Positions 50,665 to 60,253 are shown, counted from the first letter of the stretch. The stretch: DNA of 64,000 nucleotides from Kingella oralis (GCF_014054985.1 NZ_CP059569.1:2232001-2296000), one strand, 5' to 3'. Notes: generated from the letters alone by a model not told the origin. Numbers and translations: made by a program.

Positions 50665-53187
50665 ATGACCCCATATCAACTTGATAACACCATTTCCGCC
50701 GAACAACGCGCCGAATTTGACCAACTTCTCGTCCAAATCATTGAAGAATGGGCAGGCGAACTCAAAAACTGCCCCAGCTATGTTTCCAAAGTAGAAAAAG
50801 CCCCGCCCGAAACGCGCGTAAACCTGTTGATTTTTTTGATTGAGCAAATCCGCGGTTGGAAATTGTTTAAAGAAGGCGGTCCCGCATACAAAAGCATGCC
50901 CGCCGAAATGCGCTACACCAATAAAGGTACAAAGCGCTGCATCCTAGCCCAAGCCATCGCCCGTAAAAACCTGCCGATGAGCGAAGACGACATCTGCCGC
51001 ATTTTTGCCGCCATGTTTGATGCCAACGGCTTAGCCGAAGACCAAGCCTATTTCTACCCCATCAAACACCTGCTCAACCAAATCAAAAAACAATATCCCA
51101 ACCCATCCGAAGCACTCATAGGCAGCCTGAAAATCGCCCGCGAGCAATTCCAAAAGTTCAGCAGCCAAAGCATGCAAGACATTTATTTCATTGATCGCAC
51201 TACCGCGAGCAAAATCGTTTCCGCGTTTGGTGAAAGCATCGGCGAAGTAGGGCAAGCTGCCTTCCCCTACGATGATAGATTTGCCGCATACGCCAACCCC
51301 CAGCTTGCCGCTTTGCCTGCGCCCGAACAAAAAACATGGGCAAAAATCATCATGCTCGCCCTATCCGCCAACGCCGCCCAGCCCAGCGCAAAATATCTGA
51401 AAGAAAGCAAAGCATTGATAGACGAATTGGGCGCGGATAAATTCAAAAAAATGCTGCACGGCTGGCTAGATTTTGCCCGCACCGCCGAAGACCGCCTAGT
51501 GTTTCCCATTGAAAACATCAACCAAACCGCGTTCAAAGGCTTGGTGTGGATGTGCGCCCATTTCCACGACAATGCCACCATCACAGCCATCGCCGATTTA
51601 GCCCTGCACAGCTACGAAAAAGTGCCCGACATCGGCGCGCGCTATCAAGCCATCGGCAACGCCTGCTTCTACACGCTGTACCGCTCCAAAGGGCTGGACG
51701 GCATCGCCCAGCTCACGCGCCTGCGCCTGCGTATCAAATTCAGCAACGCGCAAACCGCCATCAGCAAATATCTGGAAGCCGCCGCCAGCGAGCGCGGTGT
51801 GAGCCGTAGCCAAATTGAAGACATGGCGGTGGACGACTTTAAGCTGCAAAACCACAGCCGCGACTATGCGTTCAACGACTACACCTGCCGCTTGGCGATT
51901 ACAGGCGTGGGCAAAAGCGAGCTATTGTGGTTCAAGCCCGATGGCTCACCGCAAAAAACCGTGCCCAGCTTCGTGAAAGACGACTTTGCCGATAAGCTCA
52001 AAAAAATCAAAGCCACGCAAAAAAACCTGAACACCCAACTCACCGCCCAGCGCGACCGCCTAGACCAAATGCTGCGCTCCGAGCAGCGCATCAGCCGCGA
52101 GCACGCCGAGCAGTATTATTGGCAACACGGCTTAATGTCGTATCTCACCCGCCCGCTGATTTGGCAATTCTATGCCGATGACAGCGACCCAAACGGCACA
52201 GCCGCGCTATGGCTGAATAACCAATGGGTAAACGAACACGGCGCGCCGATAGACGTTTCAGGCTGCCTCAGCGTTATCCTGTGGCATCCCGCGTTATCCA
52301 ATCGCCAAAGCATAGAAAACTGGCGCAAGCTGCTGATGGCAAACGAAATCCGCCAGCCCATCAAGCAAGCCTTCCGCGAAATCTATCTGCTCACCGAAGC
52401 CGAAATCAACACGCGCACATACAGCAACCGCTTCGCCGCCCATATCCTCAAACAGCATCAATACATGACGCTCGCCAAAATGCGCGGCTGGAAAGGCTCG
52501 CTCGGCGGCGCATGGGACGGCGGCGACGATGCCCGTGTTACCCTAGATTTGCCCGAATACAACCTGTGCGCCGAATTTTGGGCGCAAACGGTGGATGGCG
52601 ACGAAAGCTCCTACACCGATGCTGGCATTTATTTCTACGTTAGCACCGACCAAGTGCGCTTCCACCACCTAGACGACTACGAACACCCCGTGGAACTCAT
52701 CAACATTCCGCCGCGCGTGTTCTCCGAAGTGCTGCGCGATGTGGATTTGTTCGTGGGCGTTGCCAGCGTGGGCAACGACCCGACTTGGCAAGACAACGGC
52801 GGCTTGCCGCGCTACTACCAATATTGGCAAAGCTATTCGTTTGGCGATTTGAGCGAGGTTGCCAAAACGCGCAAAGCCGTGCTGGAAACCCTGTTGCCGC
52901 GCCTGAAAATCGGCAAAGTGGCGCATATAGACGGCAATTTTTTGGTGGTGCAAGGCAAGCTGCGCACCTACAAAATCCACATCGGCAGCACCAATATCCT
53001 GATGCTGCCCGACGACCAATACCTTTGCATCGTGCCAGACCGCAGCAAAAAAGACGTTACCGACAAGCTGTTTATCCCGTTTGAAGGCGACAACGCGCTC
53101 TCCGTAGTGCTGTCCAAAGCCATGCTGCTTGCCGATGACGACAAGATTACCGATAGCACGATTACCTCGCAGATTTTGCGGCGCTAG
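50665..53187 (+). CDS. DUF4132 (MolR-like) domain protein
   Basis: 840 aa. A helical N-terminal region (1-380) precedes the DUF4132 signature near residues 400-560: FNDYTCRLAITGVGKSELLW, FVKDDFADKLKKIKATQKNL, RDRLDQML. The C-terminal part includes LGGAWDGGDDARVTLDLPEY and a likely beta-rich end. DUF4132 proteins occur in MolR/YehI and in MoxR-vWA gene neighbourhoods; the biochemical role is unknown. Here none of those partners is near; only the 140-aa protein precedes it. AAAGGAATTG before the ATG. A DUS inside is read as GSLKIAREQ. Confidence 0.8.
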   Translation: MTPYQLDNTISAEQRAEFDQLLVQIIEEWAGELKNCPSYVSKVEKAPPETRVNLLIFLIEQIRGWKLFKEGGPAYKSMPAEMRYTNKGTKRCILAQAIARKNLPMSEDDICRIFAAMFDANGLAEDQAYFYPIKHLLNQIKKQYPNPSEALIGSLKIAREQFQKFSSQSMQDIYFIDRTTASKIVSAFGESIGEVGQAAFPYDDRFAAYANPQLAALPAPEQKTWAKIIMLALSANAAQPSAKYLKESKALIDELGADKFKKMLHGWLDFARTAEDRLVFPIENINQTAFKGLVWMCAHFHDNATITAIADLALHSYEKVPDIGARYQAIGNACFYTLYRSKGLDGIAQLTRLRLRIKFSNAQTAISKYLEAAASERGVSRSQIEDMAVDDFKLQNHSRDYAFNDYTCRLAITGVGKSELLWFKPDGSPQKTVPSFVKDDFADKLKKIKATQKNLNTQLTAQRDRLDQMLRSEQRISREHAEQYYWQHGLMSYLTRPLIWQFYADDSDPNGTAALWLNNQWVNEHGAPIDVSGCLSVILWHPALSNRQSIENWRKLLMANEIRQPIKQAFREIYLLTEAEINTRTYSNRFAAHILKQHQYMTLAKMRGWKGSLGGAWDGGDDARVTLDLPEYNLCAEFWAQTVDGDESSYTDAGIYFYVSTDQVRFHHLDDYEHPVELINIPPRVFSEVLRDVDLFVGVASVGNDPTWQDNGGLPRYYQYWQSYSFGDLSEVAKTRKAVLETLLPRLKIGKVAHIDGNFLVVQGKLRTYKIHIGSTNILMLPDDQYLCIVPDRSKKDVTDKLFIPFEGDNALSVVLSKAMLLADDDKITDSTITSQILRR

Positions 53188-53214
53188 GCAGGCGGTTTTG
53201 CCCCGCAAACGCGA

Positions 53215-53260
53215 TAAAGGCAGCCTGAAAACGAGTCTGACCGTTTTCAGGCTGCCTTTA
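53215..53260. terminator. DUS terminator after the DUF4132 gene
   Basis: Arms 53215-53233 and 53242-53260 are complementary over 19 bp with an 8-base loop. Confidence 0.75.
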
Positions 53261-53351
53261 TGTCACATCCGCGCCAACGCGGCCTAAAAACGCGCACGCT
53301 GCTATAATGAACGCTTACCGTTTCAAAAAACCATTGTCAGCAGGAACCGCA

Positions 53352-54695
53352 ATGTCTCCCCAAATCCGTCTTGCCGCCTTAGCCGCGCTCACCCTACTTC
53401 TAACCGCCTGCCCCACCACCATGCCGAGCCGGCAAGGGCAAAGCAGCCACACACACAACAACCCTCCCGCCCCCTACAACCCCAATCTTGCCACAGGCAA
53501 TGCCGTATCGCACGGCACCACCTTGCAACCCACAGGCAGCAGCGCAACCTATCGCGCCGTATCCTTTCAAGAACTGCCGCAATGGAACGAACAAAGTTTC
53601 GGCGAAAGCCTCGCCGCTTTCCAAAAAAGCTGCCTGAAACTCGCCAACCAAGCCAAATGGCAATACACCTGCGCCCGCGCCAACCAAACCGCGCGCAACA
53701 CCGCTGCCGCCAAAGCCTTTTTTGAACAAAACTTCACCCCGTGGCAAGTGAGCGAAAGAGGGCAAGCCAGCGGCAAAATTACAGGCTACTACGAGCCCGT
53801 GCTACACGGCGACACCCGCAACACCAGCACCGCCCGCTTTCCCATCTACGGCATCCCCAGCGATTTTGTTTCCATCCCCCTGCCTGCCAATTTGCGCAAT
53901 AGCAAAGCCACCGTGCGCGTTTCTCCCACAGGCAACAATCGCGGCGTGATTCAAAGCAACGGCGCATACATCGCCAACCTTGCCCAATTCCCCATCACCG
54001 CCCGCACCACCGCGCTTAAAGGCAGATTTGTTGGCAACCAATTTGTGCCGTATTTCACCCGCGCCCAAATCAACGCAGGCGCGCTCAACGGACGCGCCCC
54101 CATCTTGGGCTACGCCAACGACCCCGTAGAACTGTTTTTCATGCACATTCAAGGCTCGGGCAGGCTGCGCACGCCCGCAGGCAATTTTGTGCGCCTCGGC
54201 TTTGCCGACAAAAACGAATACCCCTATGTTTCCATCGGGCAATATATGTCCACCCGCGGCTATTTGCCGCTGGCGCAAACCTCCATGCAAAACATCAAAT
54301 CATGGATGGGCAAAAACCCCAACCGCCTCGCCGAAGTGCTCGGGCAAAACCCCAGCTATGTGTTTTTTAAAGTGCTGGACGGCTCGTCCGACCAAGGCCC
54401 CGTGGGCGCATTGGGCGTGCCGCTTACCGGCGGCTATTCGGGCGCGGTGGACAAACACCACATCACGCTCGGCGCGCCGCTTTTCTTGGCGACTTCGCAT
54501 CCTGCCAACGCCAACGCCGGCCTAAACCGTCTGATTGTCGCCCAAGACACAGGCAGCGCGATTAAAGGCGCGGTGCGCGTGGATTATTTTTGGGGCTACG
54601 GCGACGAAGCGGGGCAGCTGGCAGGGCGGCACAACGCCACGGGTTATGTGTGGCAACTGCTGCCGCTGGGCGTGTTGCCGACTTACCAGCCGTGA
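53352..54695 (+). CDS. mltA: Membrane-bound lytic murein transglycosylase A
   Basis: Outer-membrane lipoprotein that cleaves peptidoglycan glycan strands to 1,6-anhydro products (GNA33 homolog). From ATG 53352 it is 447 aa with lipobox LTAC and Cys20. A Pro/Ser/Asn-rich linker follows to about residue 75. Catalytic-domain motifs: GKITGYYEPVLHG, MHIQGSGRLRTPAGN, and the catalytic Asp region VAQDTGSAIKGAVRVDYFWG with the terminal YVWQLLP. TATAAT lies at 53303-53308. The frame upstream of 53352 is rejected. Confidence 0.95.
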   Translation: MSPQIRLAALAALTLLLTACPTTMPSRQGQSSHTHNNPPAPYNPNLATGNAVSHGTTLQPTGSSATYRAVSFQELPQWNEQSFGESLAAFQKSCLKLANQAKWQYTCARANQTARNTAAAKAFFEQNFTPWQVSERGQASGKITGYYEPVLHGDTRNTSTARFPIYGIPSDFVSIPLPANLRNSKATVRVSPTGNNRGVIQSNGAYIANLAQFPITARTTALKGRFVGNQFVPYFTRAQINAGALNGRAPILGYANDPVELFFMHIQGSGRLRTPAGNFVRLGFADKNEYPYVSIGQYMSTRGYLPLAQTSMQNIKSWMGKNPNRLAEVLGQNPSYVFFKVLDGSSDQGPVGALGVPLTGGYSGAVDKHHITLGAPLFLATSHPANANAGLNRLIVAQDTGSAIKGAVRVDYFWGYGDEAGQLAGRHNATGYVWQLLPLGVLPTYQP

Positions 54696-54715
54696 GCCGA
54701 GTTGTCGCGCCAAAC

Positions 54716-54760
54716 GTTTTCAGGCTGCCTTTGTCGAACATACAAAGGCAGCCTGAAAAC
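54716..54760. terminator. DUS terminator after mltA
   Basis: GTTTTCAGGCTGCCTTTG (54716-54733) and CAAAGGCAGCCTGAAAAC (54743-54760), 18-bp perfect stem. Confidence 0.75.
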
Positions 54761-54872
54761 ATGGGGCGCAGGCAAAGCAAACTGCATCGCGGCTTAAACG
54801 GGTGAGCAAAAAATTCAGGCTGCCTAAAACGCGATAACACGTTCTAGGCAGCCTGAAAACCGATACGGCTAA

Positions 54873-55085
54873 TTAATGCCACTTATGCACTTGGCTGCCA
54901 ATCACGCCGCCCAATGCCGCGCCGCCCAAAGTGGAGCCGGTGTCGCCGCCGATGAGCGAACCTGCCGCGCCGCCGATTACCGCGCCGGCGGCGGTGTTGC
55001 GTTGCTGCGTCGTCATGCTGTTGCACGCGCTTAAACCCACAGCCAAAGAGGCAACGAACAGAATATTCAAAACAGATTTTTTCAT
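54873..55085 (-). CDS. Glycine-zipper lipoprotein (OsmB/SlyB-like)
   Basis: 70 aa. Lipobox LSAC with Cys21, then a glycine-zipper segment AAGAVIGGAAGSLIGGDTGS and GAALGGVIGS, ending HKWH. Glycine-zipper 2TM lipoproteins stabilise the outer membrane and are often stress-induced. Single gene with TTGTCC-type ribosome region (AAAGGACA on the minus strand). Divergent from the transporter gene. Confidence 0.82.
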   Translation of the reverse strand: MKKSVLNILFVASLAVGLSACNSMTTQQRNTAAGAVIGGAAGSLIGGDTGSTLGGAALGGVIGSQVHKWH

Positions 55086-55487
55086 GATTTTGTCCTTTCA
55101 CAAGGTGTTTATGCGGCGCGAATGCAACCGCATCGCAGCCATCTTATAGGCAACCCGAGTATTTGGCAACGGCGAACCCGCGCTTTTGTGGTAACTTAAA
55201 AAACGTTGCGCTTGCTTAAAGATTGGTTAAGCCGCCTTAACCCGATTGGCGCGCGGCAAACAAGCGCCGCCGCAGAGGCAGCCTGAAAATGCAGTTGGTT
55301 AAACGCGATGATACGGCGTTGCCGCCTTGTCTCAATTTTCATCAGCCATACACTCCTTAACGCTTCTTAAAACATCTTATCCGTTTCTTGCCAATTGCCA
55401 CCCCGCCCCCTATACTGCCCCGCACAACCACGCGCAACAACATTCTGTTTTCTTCGCATTATCAACCGCTAACCCAAAGAGGCCCGC
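55086..55487. other. Intergenic region upstream of the DASS transporter
   Basis: No gene seen. It contains one DUS (near 55277), the palindrome GGTTAAG-CCGC-CTTAACC (55225-55242) and a candidate promoter TTGCCA-N17-TATACT at 55388-55416 for the transporter. Confidence 0.5.
55388..55416 (+). promoter_or_regulatory. Candidate promoter of the DASS transporter
   Basis: TTGCCA (55388-55393), 17 bp, TATACT (55411-55416). The leader would be about 65 bases. Confidence 0.5.
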
Positions 55488-56960
55488 ATGGAAAAAAACA
55501 CCAGCCACGCCAAAGTTCACCCCCCGGCGGAACACAAAACCGATTTCATCCACGACGACACGCAGCAAAACCTGCCCGAAAACCTATCGCTCAAAAGCGC
55601 GCAGCCCACGGCAACCAGTTGGCGCGGCGTGCTGTTTACGCTGATGGCGGCGGCGATAAGTTTTGCGGCATATTGCCTCCTGCCCTACGACAACAACGCC
55701 AACAAAGGTTTGGCGATTTTGTTATTCGTGGGCCTGCTGTGGCTCACCGAAGCGGTGCACATCACGATTACCGCGCTGCTGGTGCCCGTGCTCGCGGTGG
55801 TGTTCAAAATCCCCAACATGAACACCGGCGCGGCGCTCGCAGGCTTTGCCGACCCTGTGATTTTTGTTTTTTTCGGCGGCTTTGCCCTTGCCAGCGCGTT
55901 GCACATCCAGCGGCTGGATAGAAAAATCGCCTTGCAGGTCATCGCCTTGTCGCGCGGTAGCCTGTTTACCGCGGTGATGCTGATTTTTGCCGTAACCGCG
56001 TTTCTTTCCATGTGGATCAGCAACACCGCCACCGCCGCCATGATGCTGCCGCTCGCCATGGGGCTGATGTCGCATCTGGACCCCGAAAAAGACCGCCGCA
56101 CGTTTGCCTTTGTGTTGCTGGGCATCGCTTATTGCGCGGGCATCGGCGGCATGGGCACTTTGGTGGGGTCGCCGCCCAACGCCATCGCCGCCAAAGCCTT
56201 GGGGCTGGATTTCACCGGCTGGATGGGCTATGGCTTGCCGATTATGCTGGTGTTGCTGCCCATGATGCTGGTTTCGCTGTTTGTGGTGTTGCGCCCGCAA
56301 TTTTCTGCCGGCACGGTGCAGGCACAAACCGAAGACATCCCGTGGAATCTGCACCGCGTGCTCACCGTGCTGATTGCGGTGGGCACGGCGTTGGCGTGGA
56401 TGCTGAGCGGTAAAATCGGCAAGGCAACGGGCATCGCTTCGATTGACAGCATCATCGCGCTGATTGCCGCCGCGCTGGTGGTGGTATTTGGTACGGTGGG
56501 CTGGCGCGAAGTGGCGCGCAACACCGACTTGGGCGTGTTGTTTTTGTTTGGCGGCGGCATTGCATTGAGCAGCATGATGAACCATTCGGGCGCGTCTGCC
56601 GCGCTGGGCAACGAAGTCGCCCGTTTGCTCAGCGGCGCGCCGCACGGCGTGGTGATTGTTGCCGTTACCACCTTCATCATCCTGCTCACCAATTTCACCA
56701 GCAACACCGCCTCTGCCGCGCTGCTGGTGCCGATGTTTGCCAGCATTGCCGCGCAAATGGGGCTGCCCGAGCGCGTGTTGGCGCTGGTGATTGGTATCGG
56801 CGCGTCGTGCGCGTTTATGCTGCCGGTTGGCACGCCGCCCAACGCGATTGTGTTTGCCACGGGCAAGGTTCGCCAGCGCGATATGGTGGGCGCGGGCTTG
56901 ATGCTGAGCGTGCTGAGCATCGCCGCGATTTCGGTGTGGGCGTATTGCTTTTTGATGTGA
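55488..56960 (+). CDS. DASS/SLC13-family sodium-coupled anion transporter
   Basis: 490 aa. A polar cytoplasmic N-terminus (1-45) precedes about 11-12 membrane helices. Two inverted SNT motifs are visible, SNTATAAMMLP near residue 180 and SNTASAALLVP near 405, with helical hairpins and GSPPNAIAAKALGL and GTPPNAIVFATG after them: the sodium/anion site of DASS carriers. Likely substrates are C4-dicarboxylates, citrate or sulfate; not resolved. A DUS terminator follows. ATG 55488 has a GAGG site. Confidence 0.9.
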   Translation: MEKNTSHAKVHPPAEHKTDFIHDDTQQNLPENLSLKSAQPTATSWRGVLFTLMAAAISFAAYCLLPYDNNANKGLAILLFVGLLWLTEAVHITITALLVPVLAVVFKIPNMNTGAALAGFADPVIFVFFGGFALASALHIQRLDRKIALQVIALSRGSLFTAVMLIFAVTAFLSMWISNTATAAMMLPLAMGLMSHLDPEKDRRTFAFVLLGIAYCAGIGGMGTLVGSPPNAIAAKALGLDFTGWMGYGLPIMLVLLPMMLVSLFVVLRPQFSAGTVQAQTEDIPWNLHRVLTVLIAVGTALAWMLSGKIGKATGIASIDSIIALIAAALVVVFGTVGWREVARNTDLGVLFLFGGGIALSSMMNHSGASAALGNEVARLLSGAPHGVVIVAVTTFIILLTNFTSNTASAALLVPMFASIAAQMGLPERVLALVIGIGASCAFMLPVGTPPNAIVFATGKVRQRDMVGAGLMLSVLSIAAISVWAYCFLM

Positions 56961-57003
56961 TGCAAACGCAAAGTTGCGAAGCCCAAACCTTGTTAACCCG
57001 ATA

Positions 57004-57046
57004 AAAGGCAGCCTGAAAGCGGAAATACCGTTTTTCAGGCTGCCTA
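57004..57046. terminator. DUS terminator after the DASS transporter
   Basis: AGGCAGCCTGAAA (57006-57018) and TTTCAGGCTGCCT (57033-57045). Confidence 0.65.
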
Positions 57047-57123
57047 TTCATTACCCCATGCGGCAGCCTGAAAAGCTATAATTCATTCTTTTCCCAAGAA
57101 ATTCCAACCAAGCGATTTAAACC

Positions 57124-57306
57124 ATGACCACCGTTAAATGCCCTACCTGCCAAACCCCTGTTGCATGGCAGCCTGAAAACCAATACCGCCCCTTTTGCAG
57201 CCAGCGTTGCAAGCTGATAGACCTTGGCGCATGGGCGGATGAGCAACACGCCATCCCTGCGCTGCCCGAAACGCCCGAAGAATGGGATGCCCTGCACCAT
57301 GACTGA
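57124..57306 (+). CDS. yacG: DNA gyrase inhibitor YacG
   Basis: Small zinc protein that binds GyrB in E. coli. It has 60 aa with zinc ligands Cys6, Cys9, Cys25 and Cys29 (KCPTCQTP, FCSQRCKLIDLGAW). The internal WQPEN is a DUS read in frame between the two cysteine pairs. TATAAT at 57077-57082. Its stop overlaps the start of rnhB by 8 bp. Confidence 0.93.
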   Translation: MTTVKCPTCQTPVAWQPENQYRPFCSQRCKLIDLGAWADEQHAIPALPETPEEWDALHHD

Positions 57307-57901
57307 TTACATCGTGCTGCCCGGCCATGCGGGCGTGGACGAAGCGGGGCGCGGCTGCTTGGTGGGCAGCGTGTTTGCCGCCGCCGTGATGCTGCCCGTG
57401 CATTATGATTTGCCCGGCTTAACCGATTCCAAGAAACTCAGCGAAGCCAAGCGCGACGCGCTGGCGGCGCAAATCAAACGGCAGGCAACCGTATGGGCGG
57501 TGGCATCCGCCAACCCTGCCGAAATCCAACGGCTGAATATTTTGCACGCCACCATGCTTGCCATGTGCCGCGCCGTTGCCGCGCTCCCGAGGCAGCCTGA
57601 AAAAGTGTGGATAGACGGCAACCGCGTGCCGCCCGATTTGGCGGTGCCCGCCGAAGCGGTGGTGAAAGGCGATGCCAAAATCGCCGCCGTTTCCGCCGCG
57701 TCGATTCTTGCCAAAACCGCGCGCGATGCCGAGATGTATGCGTTGCACGAGCGGCATCCCGAATACGGCTTCGCGCAACACAAGGGCTACGGCACGGCGG
57801 CACATCTGGCGGCGCTGCAACGCTATGGCGCGTTGCCCGAGCATCGGGCGGATTTTGCGCCGGTGAAGCAGATTTTGGCGCAAGGGCGGCTGTTTGGCTG
57901 A
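57299..57901 (+). CDS. rnhB: Ribonuclease HII
   Basis: Removes ribonucleotides from DNA. From ATG 57299 it is 200 aa. Catalytic acids: GVDEAGRGCLVG (Asp, Glu), VWIDGNRVPP (Asp) and the later Asp in AASILAKTARDAEM. The start overlaps yacG by 8 bp, so the genes are translationally coupled. A longer upstream frame overlaps yacG further and is rejected. A DUS is read as RQPEKVW. Confidence 0.95.
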   Translation: MTDYIVLPGHAGVDEAGRGCLVGSVFAAAVMLPVHYDLPGLTDSKKLSEAKRDALAAQIKRQATVWAVASANPAEIQRLNILHATMLAMCRAVAALPRQPEKVWIDGNRVPPDLAVPAEAVVKGDAKIAAVSAASILAKTARDAEMYALHERHPEYGFAQHKGYGTAAHLAALQRYGALPEHRADFAPVKQILAQGRLFG

Positions 57902-57918
57902 CGGCTGAACCATCAGGC

Positions 57919-57964
57919 AAAAGCAGCCTGAAACCGAGGGATACACGGTTTCAGGCTGCCTTTT
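57919..57964. terminator. DUS terminator after rnhB
   Basis: AAAAGCAGCCTGAAACCG (57919-57936) faces CGGTTTCAGGCTGCCTTTT (57946-57964), with one bulge. Confidence 0.65.
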
Positions 57965-58112
57965 GTCTGCCCGAGCTTGCCTGTTTGGGCTGCGCCGAAA
58001 CCCGCTGCGCCCGTTTGGGCTTCGTTGCGGCCTGCGGTTTTCAGGCTACCCTGACGCGCGGGCGCAATGCGGGTAAAATCCGCATTTTCCAACCCGCCAT
58101 AAAGGAAGCATC

Positions 58113-58745
58113 ATGTCCAAACTGACCCCCCGCGAAATTCTCACCGCCAGCCCCGTTGTGCCCGTGATGGCGATTGACGATTTGTCCACCGCCGTTGATT
58201 TGGCGCACGCCTTGGTGGAAGGCGGCATCCGCACGCTGGAAATCACGCTGCGCACGCCCGCGGGCTTGGATGCCATCCGCCTGATTAAAAAGGAAGTGAA
58301 GGGCGCGATTGTGGGCGCGGGCACGGTGATTAACGAAAAACAACTGAAAGCCGTTGCCGATGCGGGTGCGGCGTTCGCCATCAGCCCCGGTTTGCACAAA
58401 GCGCTCGCCAAAGCCGGCGACAAGGCGAACATTCCGCTCATCCCCGGGGTTGCCACGCCTAGCGAAGTGCAGCTGGCGTTGGAATACGGCATGGAAACGC
58501 TCAAACTGTTCCCCGCCGAAGTGGTGGGCGGCACAGCCATGCTCAAAGCCCTGTATGGCCCGTATGCCAACGTGCGCTTCTGCCCCACGGGCGGCATCAC
58601 GCTGCAATCCGCGCCCGAATATTTGGCGCTGCCTAACGTGTTGTGCGTGGGCGGCTCGTGGCTCACGCCCAAGGATGCCGTTGCCAACAAAGATTGGGAT
58701 ACGATTACTCAGTTAGCCAAAGAAGCGGCGGCGTTGAAAGGGTAA
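58113..58745 (+). CDS. eda: KDPG/KHG aldolase (Entner-Doudoroff)
   Basis: Splits 2-keto-3-deoxy-6-phosphogluconate to pyruvate and glyceraldehyde-3-phosphate. It has 210 aa. The catalytic Glu is in RTLEITLRTPAGLDAI, the Schiff-base Lys in METLKLFPAE, and the phosphate loop CPTGGI. AAAGGAAGC precedes the ATG. edd is not adjacent; gnd, pgl and glk in the window complete the surrounding pathway. The stop is followed by a DUS. Confidence 0.95.
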   Translation: MSKLTPREILTASPVVPVMAIDDLSTAVDLAHALVEGGIRTLEITLRTPAGLDAIRLIKKEVKGAIVGAGTVINEKQLKAVADAGAAFAISPGLHKALAKAGDKANIPLIPGVATPSEVQLALEYGMETLKLFPAEVVGGTAMLKALYGPYANVRFCPTGGITLQSAPEYLALPNVLCVGGSWLTPKDAVANKDWDTITQLAKEAAALKG

Positions 58746-58917
58746 AGGCAGCCTGAAAACATAGGGCGGATGATTGGCTTCATCTGCTCTTTAATTATTT
58801 GGGCTTTATGTGAAGCAAAATTCTCTACACCATTTTCAGGCTGCCTCACCCCCAAAGGCAGCCTGAAAACCGAAAAACCCGCTAAAATTCGCCTTATTTT
58901 TTCGCACAAACCATCCC

Positions 58918-60126
58918 ATGCAAACCCTATCCATCCTCGGCAGCACAGGCAGCATCGGCGTTTCCACGCTGGATGTGGTCGCCCGCCATCCCGACCGATT
59001 CCAAATCTTCGCCCTCGCCGGGCACACCCAAACCGCCAAGCTCGCCGAGCAATGCCGCCAATTTAAGCCGCGCTACGCCGTGGTTGCCGATGAAGCGCAC
59101 GCCGCCGCGCTGCGCCAACAATTAGGCAGCCTGAAAACCAAAATCAACACCGAAGTCCTGCACGGCAAACAAGCCCTGATTGACATCGCCACCGCAAGCG
59201 AAGTCAGCGGCGTGATGTGTGCGATTGTGGGCGCGGCAGGGCTGCCCTCGGCGCTGGCCGCCGCCGCGCACGGCAAAACCATCTATCTGGCGAACAAAGA
59301 AACGCTGGTGGTGGCGGGCAGCCTGTTTATGGAAACCGCCCACCAAAACGGCGCCGCCATCCTGCCCGTCGACAGCGAACACAACGCCATCTTCCAAGTG
59401 CTGCCGCGCGACTATTCGGGCAGCCTGAACGCGCACGGCATCGCCTCCATCATCCTCACCGCCAGCGGCGGCTCGTTTTTGCACACCGATTTAACCGACT
59501 TCCCCGCCATCACGCCCGCGCAAGCGGTCAAACACCCCAATTGGTCGATGGGGCAGAAAATCTCGGTGGATTCCTCCACCATGATGAACAAAGGCTTGGA
59601 GCTGATTGAAGCGCGCTGGCTGTTCAACTGCCCGCCCGAGCGGCTGGAAGTGGTTATCCACCCGCAATCGGTGGTGCACAGCATGGTGCGCTATGCCGAC
59701 GGCAGCGTGCTCGCCCAGCTGGGCACACCCGATATGCGCATCCCCATCGCAAACTGCCTCGGGCTGCCGCAGCGCATCGCATCGGGCGCCGCCGCGCTGG
59801 ATTTCAGCCGACTTGCCGCGCTCACCTTCCAGCCGCCCGATTTCCAACGCTTCCCCTGCCTGAAACTCGCCTACGACGCGCTCGCCATCGGCGGCGGCGC
59901 CCCCTGCGTGCTCAACGCTGCCAACGAAATCGCCGTTGCCGCCTTTTTGCGCGGGCAAATCCTGTTCACCGACATCGCCCGCGTGGTGGAACACAGCCTC
60001 GCGCAGCACAGCCGTTCAGGCAGCCTGAAAACGCAAACCCTGGCAGACTTGCTCGCCTTGGATAACGAAGTGCGCCACACGGCGGCAGAATTCATCCAAT
60101 CGGGCAGCCTGAAAGCGGGTTTGTGA
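58918..60126 (+). CDS. dxr: 1-deoxy-D-xylulose-5-phosphate reductoisomerase
   Basis: Second step of the MEP isoprenoid pathway. It has 402 aa. LGSTGSIGVSTLDVV is the NADPH motif at the N-terminus. Active-site segments: VDSEHNAIFQVL, TASGGSF, and HPNWSMGQKISVDSSTMMNK. The C-terminal codons come from a DUS (SGSLKAGL). In Neisseria dxr precedes rseP; here it is separate. A near copy of its last 9 codons and the following DNA is repeated at 60602. Confidence 0.96.
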   Translation: MQTLSILGSTGSIGVSTLDVVARHPDRFQIFALAGHTQTAKLAEQCRQFKPRYAVVADEAHAAALRQQLGSLKTKINTEVLHGKQALIDIATASEVSGVMCAIVGAAGLPSALAAAAHGKTIYLANKETLVVAGSLFMETAHQNGAAILPVDSEHNAIFQVLPRDYSGSLNAHGIASIILTASGGSFLHTDLTDFPAITPAQAVKHPNWSMGQKISVDSSTMMNKGLELIEARWLFNCPPERLEVVIHPQSVVHSMVRYADGSVLAQLGTPDMRIPIANCLGLPQRIASGAAALDFSRLAALTFQPPDFQRFPCLKLAYDALAIGGGAPCVLNAANEIAVAAFLRGQILFTDIARVVEHSLAQHSRSGSLKTQTLADLLALDNEVRHTAAEFIQSGSLKAGL

Positions 60127-60156
60127 GCTTCTGCGAAGCTAAAACCGCCTAGCGCA
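60100..60156 (+). repeat. 57-bp direct repeat, copy 1 (dxr 3' end)
   Basis: Covers the last codons of dxr, a DUS and the AGCTTC-TGC-GAAGCT repeat. Copy 2 at 60602-60658 differs at one base. The two flank about 445 bp. Confidence 0.85.
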
Positions 60157-60191
60157 ATCCGCCGTAGCGTAAAAAGGCAGCCTGAAAATGC

Positions 60192-60222
60192 AAACCAGTT
60201 TGGTGTCCAGCCAAACTGGTTT
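60192..60222 (+). terminator. Terminator-like hairpin after dxr
   Basis: AAACCAGTTTGG (60192-60203) and CCAAACTGGTTT (60211-60222), 12-bp stem with a 7-base loop, flanked by DUS. Confidence 0.7.
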
Positions 60223-60253
60223 CTTGCCGGATAGATTGGCTTTCAGGCTGCCC

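Noticed and set aside
55722..56756. 344-codon open frame on the minus strand opposite the DASS transporter
   Set aside because: His/Gln/Arg-rich translation without family features; a shadow of a GC-rich membrane protein gene with all expected motifs on the plus strand.
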